Assembly: GCA_964637875.1 (NCBI GenBank)
Contig: CAZWXK010000004.1
Coordinates: forward strand, 29,845 to 93,844
Direction of reading: 5' to 3'
Length of the DNA stretch: 64,000 nucleotides
Origin: UBA5972 sp964637875
Lineage (GTDB): Bacteria > Pseudomonadota > Alphaproteobacteria > Rhodobacterales > Rhodobacteraceae
Positions 1 through 8,433 of the stretch are shown here, one piece after another. The notes under the pieces are model-generated. The model was not told where the DNA came from. It did no database searches and saw only the letters and a program-made list of their open reading frames with translations. How positions within the stretch are numbered: the first letter of the stretch is position 1; every line of letters begins with the position of its first letter. The position numbers and the translations under genes were made by a program.

Positions 1-369
1 TTCATAGATGCCGACCCTTGATGCCACGTCAAACAGGCCCGCCACGCCCAGTGTCGTGTTGATGGTCATCCGCAGGCTGTTGTGTACCGCATCGTTCAGC
101 CTGAGCTGCAACAGATCGTTCAGCACCATGCGGGGCAGCGAAAGATTGGATGCGAAATTGTTGATACCGGTGGCAACCGGCCCCGGAGCGACCTTGCCGT
201 AATCGCGCGCCGCCGGTTTGAGGATGGTCTTGTCAAGCTGCTTGTTGAAGGCGTGGACCTTGCGGTTCTGTTTCTCGAACGGATCGTTGATTCCCGAGAC
301 CTGCCGCGCGGGCGCACATGCCGCGACGACCAGCGACGCGATCAGCAGCAAGGGAAAAACGGGCCGCAT
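1..369 (-). CDS. mlaA: MlaA/VacJ family phospholipid-transport lipoprotein, 3' end beyond window
   Basis: The reverse strand reads open from an ATG at 369 to the window edge (123 codons). The N-terminus is a lipoprotein signal with lipobox LVVAAC (Cys18). It is followed by the family hallmark NDPFEKQNR at residues 28-36, then FNKQLDKTILKP and the region around NNFASNLSLPR. MlaA proteins sit in the outer membrane and pass mislocalised phospholipids back to the Mla system, keeping the outer leaflet asymmetric. Full-length members have about 230-250 residues, so roughly half is missing here. The rest of the Mla pathway is not visible. The gene is divergent from the type I secretion gene at 595, with 225 bases between them. 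The family call is secure; the function is inferred from the family. Confidence 0.9.
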   Translation of the reverse strand, partial: MRPVFPLLLIASLVVAACAPARQVSGINDPFEKQNRKVHAFNKQLDKTILKPAARDYGKVAPGPVATGINNFASNLSLPRMVLNDLLQLRLNDAVHNSLRMTINTTLGVAGLFDVASRVGIYE

Positions 370-594
370 GTATGTCTGGATGGGATCAAAGCGGAACAAT
401 GGAAAAGATACCTGCCTGGTTGGAATGTTGTGACCCTGGATGAGGTGGCAATAAGACAAACCGAAAACATCGGCAACCGCAAGGTCGGCATGTTGCCATT
501 TTGGCACTGTTGCCGAATTCCCAACCGGAAGTAAGGGAAATTGCAAATATCATGACCGCATTGTTGAGGCATTTCGGAAAACTGGGCGTGGAGC

Positions 595-2322
595 ATGGAA
601 ACCAACAAGGCAGCTTCGGAACTGCGCCGGTCCCTGCGGGCGAGCTGGCGGCTGTTTGCAAGCTCGTTTATCTTCAGCATGTTCGTGAATGCCCTGATGC
701 TGACGGGCCCCATCTACATGTTGCAGGTCTATGACCGGGTCATCGGCAGCCGCTCGCGCGAGACGCTTTTCGCGCTGACGATTCTGGTGGCCTTTCTCTA
801 TCTCATGATGGGAATCCTGGATTATGCGCGGGGCCGGGTCATGGCGCGCGCCGGGGCGCGGTTTCAGGCGCTGCTCGACTACAGGGTGTTCTCGGCCGTG
901 TTGCAACAGGCCGGTCTGGCAGCCGGGCGACTGGGCCCCAATACCGGTCTGCGAGATCTGGAATCCGTCCAGAGGCTGTTCTCGTCACCGGCGCTGTTTG
1001 CGGTATTCGATGTGCCCTGGACGCCGATCTTTCTGCTGGGTATCTTCATCTTTCACCCCTGGCTGGGTTATCTGGCCGTCGGTGGTGGGGTATTGCTGGT
1101 TTTCATCACCTTTCTTAACCAGATCATGACAAAGCGCGCGGTGGCGGCGGCCAACATGGCAACCGCGCAGGCCGATCAGTTTGCCGATGCCGCCAGGGCC
1201 GAGGCCGAGCTGGTGCAAAGTCTGGGCATGCGCAACGCAATGTTTGATCGCTGGCTCAGGTTTCGTGCGCGGTCGCTTGACCAGACGATCCTGTCCTCGG
1301 ACCTGACCGGCACCTTTTCCAGTGCCACCAAGACGCTGCGTCTGTTCCTGCAATCGGCGATGCTGGGTCTGGGGGCTTACCTGGTGCTGCGCAACGAACT
1401 GACGGCGGGCGCAATGATTGCAGGCTCGATCCTGCTGGGCCGCGCACTGGCCCCTATCGAGATGGCAATAGGCCAGTGGCCGCTCGTGCAGCGCGCCCAC
1501 ACCGGCTGGAAGCGCCTTTCGGAACTGCTCGAGAAATCTCCGCAGGAAAGGCCCCGCACGCCGCTGCCTCCTCCGCGCGCCATACTGGATGTTCAGCAAT
1601 TGACAGTCATTCCCCCGGGCGAGAAACACGCGGCGCTGAGGATGATGACATTCCGCCTCGAACCGGGAATGGCGCTGGGCGTCATCGGGCCCAGCGGGGC
1701 GGGAAAATCGACGCTTGCGCGCGCATTGACCGGCGTCTGGCCACCCGCTGGCGGCAAGATTCGCCTGGATGGCGCCGCGACCGACCAGTATGACCCCGAT
1801 GTTCTGGGCAGTTACATGGGTTATCTGCCCCAGCGGGTGACCCTGTTCGACGGCACGATTGCCGAGAACATCGCCCGCATGTCGGTCTCGCCGGATGCCG
1901 AGAAAGTGGTGGCCGCGGCCAAGCTGGCCGGAGCCCACGACATGATCCTGCATCTGCCGGATGGCTATGACACCAGGGTCAGTCCGATGGGTGGCCGCCT
2001 TTCCGGGGGGCAGATCCAGCGTGTCGGTCTGGCCCGCGCGTTGTATGGCGATCCGGTGATCCTGGTCCTGGACGAGCCCAACTCGAATCTCGATTCGATC
2101 GGTTCGGATGCCCTGAACAATGCCATTCGCGATCTCAAGAAACGTGGCAAGTCGGTCATCATCATGGCGCACCGCCCTGCGGCGATTGCCGAATGCGACC
2201 TCTTGCTGGTGATCGAAGACGGCATGCGGCGCGCCTTTGGCCCCCGCGACGAGGTGCTCAAGGCCCAGGTCCAGAATGCCGGGCAGGTGGTGCGTTCGAT
2301 CAAACCCGAGGCCAAGGCATGA
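595..2322 (+). CDS. prtD: Type I secretion ABC transporter, permease-ATPase (PrtD-like)
   Basis: This 575-residue protein is a fused ABC half-transporter. An N-terminal membrane domain (about residues 20-300, several hydrophobic helices) precedes an ATPase domain with Walker A GPSGAGKST at 365-373, signature LSGGQ at 469-473 and Walker B VILVLDEP at 488-495. It lacks the N-terminal C39-like peptidase domain of HlyB, which places it with PrtD/AprD exporters of RTX proteases and similar substrates. It would form the inner-membrane engine of a three-part channel. Its stop overlaps the start of the membrane-fusion partner (ATGA), so the two are translationally coupled. No RTX substrate or TolC-type outer-membrane protein is encoded in the window, so the cargo is unknown. 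Confidence 0.88.
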   Translation: METNKAASELRRSLRASWRLFASSFIFSMFVNALMLTGPIYMLQVYDRVIGSRSRETLFALTILVAFLYLMMGILDYARGRVMARAGARFQALLDYRVFSAVLQQAGLAAGRLGPNTGLRDLESVQRLFSSPALFAVFDVPWTPIFLLGIFIFHPWLGYLAVGGGVLLVFITFLNQIMTKRAVAAANMATAQADQFADAARAEAELVQSLGMRNAMFDRWLRFRARSLDQTILSSDLTGTFSSATKTLRLFLQSAMLGLGAYLVLRNELTAGAMIAGSILLGRALAPIEMAIGQWPLVQRAHTGWKRLSELLEKSPQERPRTPLPPPRAILDVQQLTVIPPGEKHAALRMMTFRLEPGMALGVIGPSGAGKSTLARALTGVWPPAGGKIRLDGAATDQYDPDVLGSYMGYLPQRVTLFDGTIAENIARMSVSPDAEKVVAAAKLAGAHDMILHLPDGYDTRVSPMGGRLSGGQIQRVGLARALYGDPVILVLDEPNSNLDSIGSDALNNAIRDLKKRGKSVIIMAHRPAAIAECDLLLVIEDGMRRAFGPRDEVLKAQVQNAGQVVRSIKPEAKA

Positions 2323-3656
2323 AGGCGATCGCCGGCCCCCCCGTTCCCGCTGCCGTGGCCAGGCCGCGTGGCTGGAAGGCGAATGTTCCCCTTGTCGCCG
2401 GCTATCTGGCGCTGGTCATCCTTGTCGTGGGTTTCGGCGGCTGGAGCGTGACGACCAGCATTTCCGGCGCGATCATCGCGCCAGGCCAGATTGTGGTCGA
2501 AAACAGCCGGCAGGTCATTCAGCACCCCGATGGCGGCGTGGTCGCCAAGGTCCTGGTCGAGGAGGGGGATCAGGTCAAGGCCGGGCAGGTTCTGGTGCGG
2601 CTTGACGATACGACCAAGCGTTCGGAGCTGGCCGTGATCGAAAACCAGTATTTCGAGCTGGTTGCCCGCCGTGGCCGCCTGGAGGCCGAGCGTGACGGCC
2701 GCGACAAGATCGTTTTCGATCCCATCGTCTTGAGGGCAGCCCACAACCGCCCCGAAATCAGGGATCTGATCGAAGGGCAGAGGCGGCTGTTCGTGGCACG
2801 GCGCGAGTCGCTCTTGCGTGAAACCGAACAGATGCGCGAGAGGCGCGACCAGATTGCAGCACAGATTGATGGCCTGAAGGCCCAGTACGAGGCCCAGAGG
2901 AAACAGCGTGATCTGATCGCGCGCGATCTGGCCGATCAGCGCAGCCTGCTGGCCAAGGGGCTGGCCCAGGCCTCGCGCGTTTCCGCACTTGAACGCGAGG
3001 CCGCCCGGCTCGACGGCAGCATGGCCGAGATCAAGGCCTCGATCGCTCAGGCGGCCGGCCGTATGATCGAGGCGGATATCGGTATCCTGCGGCTGGGCAC
3101 GCAGCGCCGCGAAGACGCCATTACCCGTCTGCGCGACCTTCGCTATCGCGAACTGGAACTGTCGGAAAAGCGTATCCTCCTGCTCGACACGCTGTCCCGG
3201 CTGGAAATCAGGGCCCCGGTTTCCGGGTCTGTCTATGGTCTGCAGATCAATGCCGAAAGGGCGGTGATTCGCCCGGCCGAGCCCCTGATGTATATCGTGC
3301 CCAGCGATCGCCCGCTTGTCATCAAGAGCCGCGTCAGCCCGCTGCATATCGACGAGGTACATGTCGGCCAGGAAGTCACCCTCAGATTTCCGGCCTTTTC
3401 GGCCCGAACCACCCCCGAGCTTTTCGGCAAGATCGTCAAGATTTCCGCCGATGCCTTTACCGACCAGGCCACGAAAACATCGTATTACATGGTTGAAATC
3501 ACCCCGAATCCGGGCGAAATCGCACGTCTCGGCAAGGTCGAGCTGATGCCCGGGATGCCTGTCGAAGGGTTCATCCGCACCGCTGCGCGGACGCCGCTTG
3601 TCTATCTCCTCAAACCGGTCACGGATTATTTTTCCAGGGCCTTCCGGGAAGAGTGA
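2319..3656 (+). CDS. prtE: HlyD family type I secretion periplasmic adaptor (PrtE-like)
   Basis: A 445-residue membrane-fusion protein with a short cytoplasmic N-terminus, one membrane helix at about residues 24-44, a biotinyl/lipoyl-like half domain (GQIVVENSRQ to VEEGDQVKAGQVL), long coiled-coil hairpin helices rich in Glu/Arg/Gln, and a C-terminal beta-barrel. It would connect the ABC exporter at 595-2322 to an outer-membrane TolC-type channel. The open frame extends upstream, but the ATG at 2319 overlapping the previous stop (ATGA) is the obvious start. It is about the usual length for the family. The pairing with the PrtD-like gene supports the role; the secreted protein is not known. 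Confidence 0.87.
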   Translation: MKAIAGPPVPAAVARPRGWKANVPLVAGYLALVILVVGFGGWSVTTSISGAIIAPGQIVVENSRQVIQHPDGGVVAKVLVEEGDQVKAGQVLVRLDDTTKRSELAVIENQYFELVARRGRLEAERDGRDKIVFDPIVLRAAHNRPEIRDLIEGQRRLFVARRESLLRETEQMRERRDQIAAQIDGLKAQYEAQRKQRDLIARDLADQRSLLAKGLAQASRVSALEREAARLDGSMAEIKASIAQAAGRMIEADIGILRLGTQRREDAITRLRDLRYRELELSEKRILLLDTLSRLEIRAPVSGSVYGLQINAERAVIRPAEPLMYIVPSDRPLVIKSRVSPLHIDEVHVGQEVTLRFPAFSARTTPELFGKIVKISADAFTDQATKTSYYMVEITPNPGEIARLGKVELMPGMPVEGFIRTAARTPLVYLLKPVTDYFSRAFREE

Positions 3657-3728
3657 ATTTCGGGTTTTCTTGGCGCGGATTCGGCGCTAGCGTCCAGCCG
3701 TCACGACATTGTTCAGAGGGGACCGGCC

Positions 3729-4193
3729 ATGACCGGAAAGATCGAATCCAGACTTGCCGAACTGGGGCTGCAACTGCCCGAGGCACCAGCGCCCGCGGGA
3801 AACTATGTTCCATATGTCATTGCTGGCGAACTGGTATTCGTGTCGGGCCAGGTTCCCAAGGCCGGGGACGGGTTGATCGTCGGCAAGCTGGGCGACGACA
3901 TGACCGTCGAACAGGGCCAGGAGGCCGCCCGCCTTTGCGCGCTGCATCTGCTGGGTCAGGTAAAGCTGGCCTGCGGGGGTGATCTCGACCGTCTGGTGCG
4001 GGTGGTGCGACTGGGCGGTTTCGTCAATGCCACCCCCGATTTCGGCGATCACCCGGCAGTCATCAATGGTGCCTCCGACCTGTTTGGCGAGGTTCTGGGA
4101 GAAGCCGGCCGACACGCCCGCGCCGCGGTCGGGAGCGCGTCACTTCCCTTTGGTGTGGCGGTCGAGGTCGAAGGGGTATTTCAGATAAGATGA
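3729..4193 (+). CDS. RidA/YjgF-family protein
   Basis: A 154-residue protein of the RidA (YjgF/YER057c/UK114) fold, recognisable from VFVSGQVPK and from the final VEVEGVF strand. It is somewhat longer than the typical 128-residue RidA and resembles the YjgH-like subgroup, so it may not share the 2-aminoacrylate deaminase activity of true RidA. Its stop overlaps the start of the downstream glycerophosphodiesterase by 4 bases (ATGA), which suggests one transcript with that gene and the FemAB-like gene after it. The biochemical role cannot be read from the sequence. Confidence 0.8.
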   Translation: MTGKIESRLAELGLQLPEAPAPAGNYVPYVIAGELVFVSGQVPKAGDGLIVGKLGDDMTVEQGQEAARLCALHLLGQVKLACGGDLDRLVRVVRLGGFVNATPDFGDHPAVINGASDLFGEVLGEAGRHARAAVGSASLPFGVAVEVEGVFQIR

Positions 4194-4945
4194 CACCGCT
4201 TTCGCCGGAATTCCTGAAGCGCCCCCTTGCCCATCGGGGGCTGCATGACAGGGCCGTCATGGCCGAGGAAAACTCGGTCTCGGCCTTCAGGCGGGCGATC
4301 GAGCACGGTTATGGTATCGAGCTCGACGTGCGCCCGTCGGCCGAGGGCCGCGCGATGGTCTTTCACGATGCGGATCTCGGGCGCATGACGGGCGAAACCG
4401 GTGTCTTGTCCGAGATTCCCGCGCGCGAGCTGGGGCAGATAAGGCTGGGCAAGGGGGGGGATTCGATCCCGACCTTGCAAGAGGTTCTCAGACTGGTCGC
4501 CGGGCGGGTGCCGGTGCTTGTGGAAATCAAGGATCCCGACAACACCCTGAGCGCCGAGGGCAGCGCCGTGGACGAAGATGTCGCCCGCGTGCTGGCCCTT
4601 TACGAGGGGCCGGTTGCAGTGATGTCGTTCAATCCCAATACCGTTGCCGAGGTGCATCGTCTGGCCCCCGATATTGCAATCGGTCTGGTCACCTGCGATT
4701 TCCCCGATCTCTACTGGCCCCATGTGACAGGGACGCGGCGCGCAGAGCTGGCCAGCCTGGACTCGGTCGAACGTATCGGCGCCAGCTTCATTTCCCATGA
4801 CCGCACCGATCTGCACAATCCCCGCATCAGCCGGATAAAGCGGGCGGGTCTGCCGGTGCTGAGCTGGACGATCCGCAGTCGCGCACAGGAAATCGAAGCG
4901 CGCAAGATAGCCGACAATATCACCTTCGAGGGATATCTGGCCTGA
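4190..4945 (+). CDS. ugpQ: Glycerophosphodiester phosphodiesterase
   Basis: A 251-residue GDPD-family hydrolase that would split glycerophosphodiesters, such as deacylated phospholipids, into glycerol 3-phosphate and an alcohol. The active-site signature is complete: HRG at 15-17, EENS at 27-30, ELD at 44-46 and the catalytic HD at 59-60, followed by the conserved VEIK. There is no signal peptide, so it should be cytoplasmic. The start overlaps the stop of the RidA-like gene. The symbol is by family resemblance only; no ugp transporter is nearby. Confidence 0.85.
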   Translation: MTPLSPEFLKRPLAHRGLHDRAVMAEENSVSAFRRAIEHGYGIELDVRPSAEGRAMVFHDADLGRMTGETGVLSEIPARELGQIRLGKGGDSIPTLQEVLRLVAGRVPVLVEIKDPDNTLSAEGSAVDEDVARVLALYEGPVAVMSFNPNTVAEVHRLAPDIAIGLVTCDFPDLYWPHVTGTRRAELASLDSVERIGASFISHDRTDLHNPRISRIKRAGLPVLSWTIRSRAQEIEARKIADNITFEGYLA

Positions 4946-5017
4946 AAACGGGCCGGGTTGCGAGAGGCCGTCTCTGCGGGCTTGGCAAGAGGCCATCTTT
5001 GTGCCTGACTGTCCGGG

Positions 5018-6223
5018 ATGAACGAACGGAACAAACAGGACGAACAGAACAAACAGGACGAGCTGGAAATCACCGTGCTCGGCGGCATGGATGGCGTCGC
5101 CGCCAGCGAATGGGACGATCTGGCCAATCCCGGGCGCGGCACGGCGGGGGATCCGTTCACGACCCACAGGTTCCTGCGCGCGCTCGAGGCCAGCGGCTCG
5201 GTCGGCCCCGGTACCGGCTGGCGGCCCTGCCATCTGCTGGTGCGGGCATCGGACCGCGCCGTTGCGGCAATGCCGCTGTATCTCAAGTCAAACAGCCTGG
5301 GGGAATATGTCTTTGATCATGGATGGGCACATGCCTATGAATCGGCCGGCGGAAGATATTATCCCAAGCTCCAGTCGGCGGTGCCATTCACCCCGGTGAC
5401 GGGGCGGCGTTTCCTGGTTGCCCCTGGATGCGAGGCGGCAGGCCGCGCGGCTCTTGTTCAGGGGTGCCTCGATCTGGTCCGCCGTAACCGGCTGTCATCC
5501 TTTCATGTGACCTTCTGCACCGCGCAAGAGGCCGAGGCGGGCCAGGCTCTGGGCCTGATGCACCGTATCGGCGAACAATTCCATTGGCTCAACGCGGGCT
5601 ATGACAGCTTTGACAGTTTTCTTGCGCGTCTGTCCTCGCGAAAACGCAAGGCGATTCGCAAGGAGCGGGCCCGGGCGCGGGCCTTTGGCGGAACCATTCA
5701 CCAGCTTACCGGCGACGATATTCGGCCCGAGCACTGGGATGCAGTCTGGACCTTTTACCAGAATACCGGGGCACGAAAATGGGGCAGGCCCTATCTGACG
5801 AGGGACTTCTTTGATCTTCTGCACGAAACCATGCGCGACGACGTGTTGCTGGTCATGTGCCGGCGCGACGGGCGCTGGGTGGCTGGCGCCATGAACCTGA
5901 TCGGGCGCGATACCCTGTTCGGGCGCTACTGGGGCGCGACGGAACACCACCCCTTCCTGCATTTCGAGACCTGTTATTATCAGGCAATCGATTTTGCCAT
6001 TGCGGCAGGGCTGAACCGTGTCGAGGCCGGCGCCCAGGGCGCGCACAAGCTCGCCCGTGGCTACATGCCGGTTGCGACTCACTCGCTTCACTGGGTCGCG
6101 GATCGGGGTTTTGCCCGCGCCGTTGCCCAGTTTCTGAAAGACGAGCGCGAGGCGGTGGATGACGAGATCGAGATAATGACCAGCTATGGCCCCTTCAGGC
6201 GGGGCGAGGAGGACCATGAATGA
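5018..6223 (+). CDS. GNAT/FemAB-like N-acyltransferase (DUF482 type)
   Basis: A 401-residue protein of the DUF482/FemAB_like family, often annotated as a peptidoglycan-biosynthesis or GNAT-type acyltransferase. Recognisable stretches are DPFTTHRFLRALE near the N-terminus, the basic SSRKRKAIRKERARA in the middle, and FYQNTGARKWGRPYLTRDFF. The substrate is unknown. The first 17 residues include an imperfect 6-residue repeat (NKQDEQ/NKQDEL) encoded by an 18-base tandem duplication. The true start could therefore lie slightly downstream, for example at a GTG near 5074, since no good ribosome-binding site precedes 5018. The gene follows ridA-like and gdpd genes on the same strand and overlaps the start of phhB. 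Confidence 0.78.
   Translation: MNERNKQDEQNKQDELEITVLGGMDGVAASEWDDLANPGRGTAGDPFTTHRFLRALEASGSVGPGTGWRPCHLLVRASDRAVAAMPLYLKSNSLGEYVFDHGWAHAYESAGGRYYPKLQSAVPFTPVTGRRFLVAPGCEAAGRAALVQGCLDLVRRNRLSSFHVTFCTAQEAEAGQALGLMHRIGEQFHWLNAGYDSFDSFLARLSSRKRKAIRKERARARAFGGTIHQLTGDDIRPEHWDAVWTFYQNTGARKWGRPYLTRDFFDLLHETMRDDVLLVMCRRDGRWVAGAMNLIGRDTLFGRYWGATEHHPFLHFETCYYQAIDFAIAAGLNRVEAGAQGAHKLARGYMPVATHSLHWVADRGFARAVAQFLKDEREAVDDEIEIMTSYGPFRRGEEDHE
5029..5061 (+). repeat. Two imperfect 18-base tandem units at the 5' end of the FemAB-like gene
   Basis: The 15-mer GAACAAACAGGACGA occurs at 5029-5043 and again at 5047-5061, giving a period of 18 bases (6 codons). If translated, it adds one NKQDEx unit, so the length can change without a frameshift. 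It could also lie in the untranslated leader if the start is downstream. Confidence 0.75.
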
Positions 6224-6516
6224 GTGACCAGCTGACCGAACGTGACCGCGAGACCGAGCTCGCCCCCCTCTTGCAGGCGGGATGGGAAATGGTCGAGGGG
6301 CGCGACGCGATCCGCAAGACCTTTGAATTCAAGAGTTTCATCGACGCCTGGGGCTGGATGACCCGGGTCGCAATCTGGGCCGAGAAATGGAGCCATCACC
6401 CCGAATGGTTCAATGTCTACAACCGGGTCGAGGTCACCTTGACCAGCCATGACGTTGACGGTCTGTCGCTGCGTGACGTGCGCCTTGCTCGCAAGATGGA
6501 TCGCCTGCCCGGGTGA
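6220..6516 (+). CDS. phhB: 4a-hydroxytetrahydrobiopterin (pterin-4a-carbinolamine) dehydratase
   Basis: A 98-residue protein of the PCD/DCoH family, which dehydrates 4a-hydroxytetrahydropterin formed by aromatic amino acid hydroxylases. The core motif EKWSHHPEWFNVYNRVEVTL, with its paired histidines and HPEW, is present, followed by the expected LSLRDVRLA segment. The length is normal for the family. The start overlaps the stop of the preceding gene by 4 bases. No phenylalanine hydroxylase gene is in the window. Confidence 0.9.
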   Translation: MSDQLTERDRETELAPLLQAGWEMVEGRDAIRKTFEFKSFIDAWGWMTRVAIWAEKWSHHPEWFNVYNRVEVTLTSHDVDGLSLRDVRLARKMDRLPG

Positions 6517-6608
6517 AACCATCTGCCGTGCTTTCCGCCTTGGCGTTTCACCGTCAACCGCTATAGGCTTGGGTCGCGGATTTCAGCAATGACGGGCAGG
6601 AACAGCTT

Positions 6609-7817
6609 ATGACGGAAATCGTGGTTGTCGGGGCAGGGCAGGCGGGTGCATCGCTGGTGGCCAGGCTGCGCGTGCTGGGTTTTGACGGCGGGATCACCCT
6701 GATCGGCGATGAACCCGTGCCGCCCTATCAGCGCCCGCCGCTTTCCAAGAAATATCTGCTGGGCGAGATGGATCTTGAGCGGCTGTATCTGCGGCCCGAA
6801 AGTTTCTACGGCGACAACGACATCACCCTGCGCACGGGCACGCGGGTTGAAGCCATCGACCCCGATCGGCAGGTGCTGCGGATAGCGGGCGGGGAGATGC
6901 CCTTTGACGAGCTGGTGCTGACCACCGGATCGACCCCGCGCCGTCTGCCGGCGGCCATCGGCGGCGATCTTGAGGGGGTTTATGTCGTGCGCACGCTTGC
7001 CGATGTCGATGCCATGGCGCCCGAATTTGCGCCGGGGCGGCGGTTGCTGGTGGTGGGCGGCGGTTATATCGGGCTCGAGGCCGCGGCGGTGGCCGCGCTC
7101 AAGGGGCTGCATGTCGTGCTGGTCGAGGCGGCCGCGCGCATCCTGCAACGTGTCGCCGCGCCCGAGACTGCGGATTTCTTTCGCGAATTGCACCAGGCGC
7201 ACGGTGTCGATATCCGCGAGGGTGTCGGCCTTGCGCGCCTGACGGGCGATGGCAGGGTGGATGGCGCCGAGCTGAGCGATGGCAGCACGGTCGGCGCCGA
7301 TTTCGTGATCGTCGGGATCGGGATCACGCCCGCGACCGATCTGGCCGAGGCGGCCGGCCTGAAGATCGACAACGGCATCTGGACCGACGCACAGGGCCGC
7401 ACCAGCGCGCCCCATGTCTGGGGGGCGGGCGATTGCGCCTCGTTTCCCTGGCAGGGTGGGCGGTTGCGGCTGGAATCCGTGCCCAATGCCATCGACCACG
7501 CCGAATGCGTCGCCGAAAACCTGCTGGGTGCAGGCAAGCCCTATGTCGCCAGGCCGTGGTTCTGGTCGGACCAGTATGATGTCAAGCTGCAGATCGCCGG
7601 CCTGAATACGGGCTATGACGATATCGTTACACGCAAGGGCGAGACGGGCCAGTCGGTCTGGTATTACCGGGGCGATCACCTGCTGGCAGTGGATGCCATG
7701 AATGACCCGCGCGCCTACATGATCGGCAAGCGGCTGATCGAGGCCGGGCGCAGCGCCGACAAGGCCGTGGTGGCCGATGCGGGTTGCGATCTGAAATCGC
7801 TGATGAAACCCTCCTGA
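6609..7817 (+). CDS. FAD-dependent ferredoxin/rubredoxin-type NAD(P) reductase
   Basis: A 402-residue pyridine-nucleotide-disulfide oxidoreductase-fold protein of the class that reduces ferredoxins serving P450s or dioxygenases (putidaredoxin reductase, ThcD). It has an FAD-binding GAGQAG at about 8-13, the conserved PPYQRPPLSKKYLLGE, an NAD-binding GGGYIG at about 150-155 and a second FAD motif GAGDCAS near 277. No redox-active CxxC is seen. No ferredoxin or oxygenase is adjacent, so the partner is unknown. The start is the ATG after an AGGAACAGCTT leader. The rsmD gene begins one base after its stop. Confidence 0.85.
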   Translation: MTEIVVVGAGQAGASLVARLRVLGFDGGITLIGDEPVPPYQRPPLSKKYLLGEMDLERLYLRPESFYGDNDITLRTGTRVEAIDPDRQVLRIAGGEMPFDELVLTTGSTPRRLPAAIGGDLEGVYVVRTLADVDAMAPEFAPGRRLLVVGGGYIGLEAAAVAALKGLHVVLVEAAARILQRVAAPETADFFRELHQAHGVDIREGVGLARLTGDGRVDGAELSDGSTVGADFVIVGIGITPATDLAEAAGLKIDNGIWTDAQGRTSAPHVWGAGDCASFPWQGGRLRLESVPNAIDHAECVAENLLGAGKPYVARPWFWSDQYDVKLQIAGLNTGYDDIVTRKGETGQSVWYYRGDHLLAVDAMNDPRAYMIGKRLIEAGRSADKAVVADAGCDLKSLMKPS

Positions 7818-7818
7818 C

Positions 7819-8385
7819 ATGCGCATCATCGGGGGCAGATATCGCGGGCTGCGGCTGGCCTCGGTGGGCAAGGGGGATGGGGCGGCGCATCTGCGGCCCA
7901 CCACCGACCGGGTGCGCGAAAGCATCTTCAACCTGCTGGTCAATGGCGGCCGGGGCAATGTGATCGCGGATGCGCGGGTGCTGGATGTCTTTGCCGGCAC
8001 CGGTGCGCTGGGGCTTGAGGCGCTGAGCCGCGGGGCGGGTTCGGTTCTGTTCATGGATACGGGCCGCAAGGCGTTGGCTTTGATTGCGCAGAACATCGCG
8101 CTGTGCAGGGCTGACGAGGTGGCGCAGGTGATACGGCGCGATGCCACGCGCCCGGGCAGGAACGAAGATGCGCCTTTCGATCTGCTGTTCCTCGACCCGC
8201 CTTACGGCAAGGGGCTGGGGGAAAAGGCGCTGGCGGCGCTGGCCCTGGGCGCGTGGCTGAAAGCTGGCGCGGTCGTGATGTGGGAAGAGGCTGCGCGCCA
8301 GCAACCGCCCGCCGGTTTCACCCTGCAAGACGCGCGCCGATATGGCGACACATGGGTGCATCTGTTGCGGTTTGACGGTATCTGA
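7819..8385 (+). CDS. rsmD: 16S rRNA (guanine(966)-N(2))-methyltransferase RsmD
   Basis: A 188-residue SAM-dependent methyltransferase. The start MRIIGGRYRG and the LRPTTDRVRESIFN stretch are diagnostic of RsmD. The SAM-binding DVFAGTG lies at 56-62 and the catalytic DPPY at 126-129. It methylates G966 of 16S rRNA during 30S assembly. It follows the reductase gene directly and precedes recQ on the same strand. Confidence 0.92.
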   Translation: MRIIGGRYRGLRLASVGKGDGAAHLRPTTDRVRESIFNLLVNGGRGNVIADARVLDVFAGTGALGLEALSRGAGSVLFMDTGRKALALIAQNIALCRADEVAQVIRRDATRPGRNEDAPFDLLFLDPPYGKGLGEKALAALALGAWLKAGAVVMWEEAARQQPPAGFTLQDARRYGDTWVHLLRFDGI

Positions 8386-8433
8386 CCAATCACGCCCTTG
8401 CCCGCCGATTCCCGATATGTGAATGTCCGCCGC

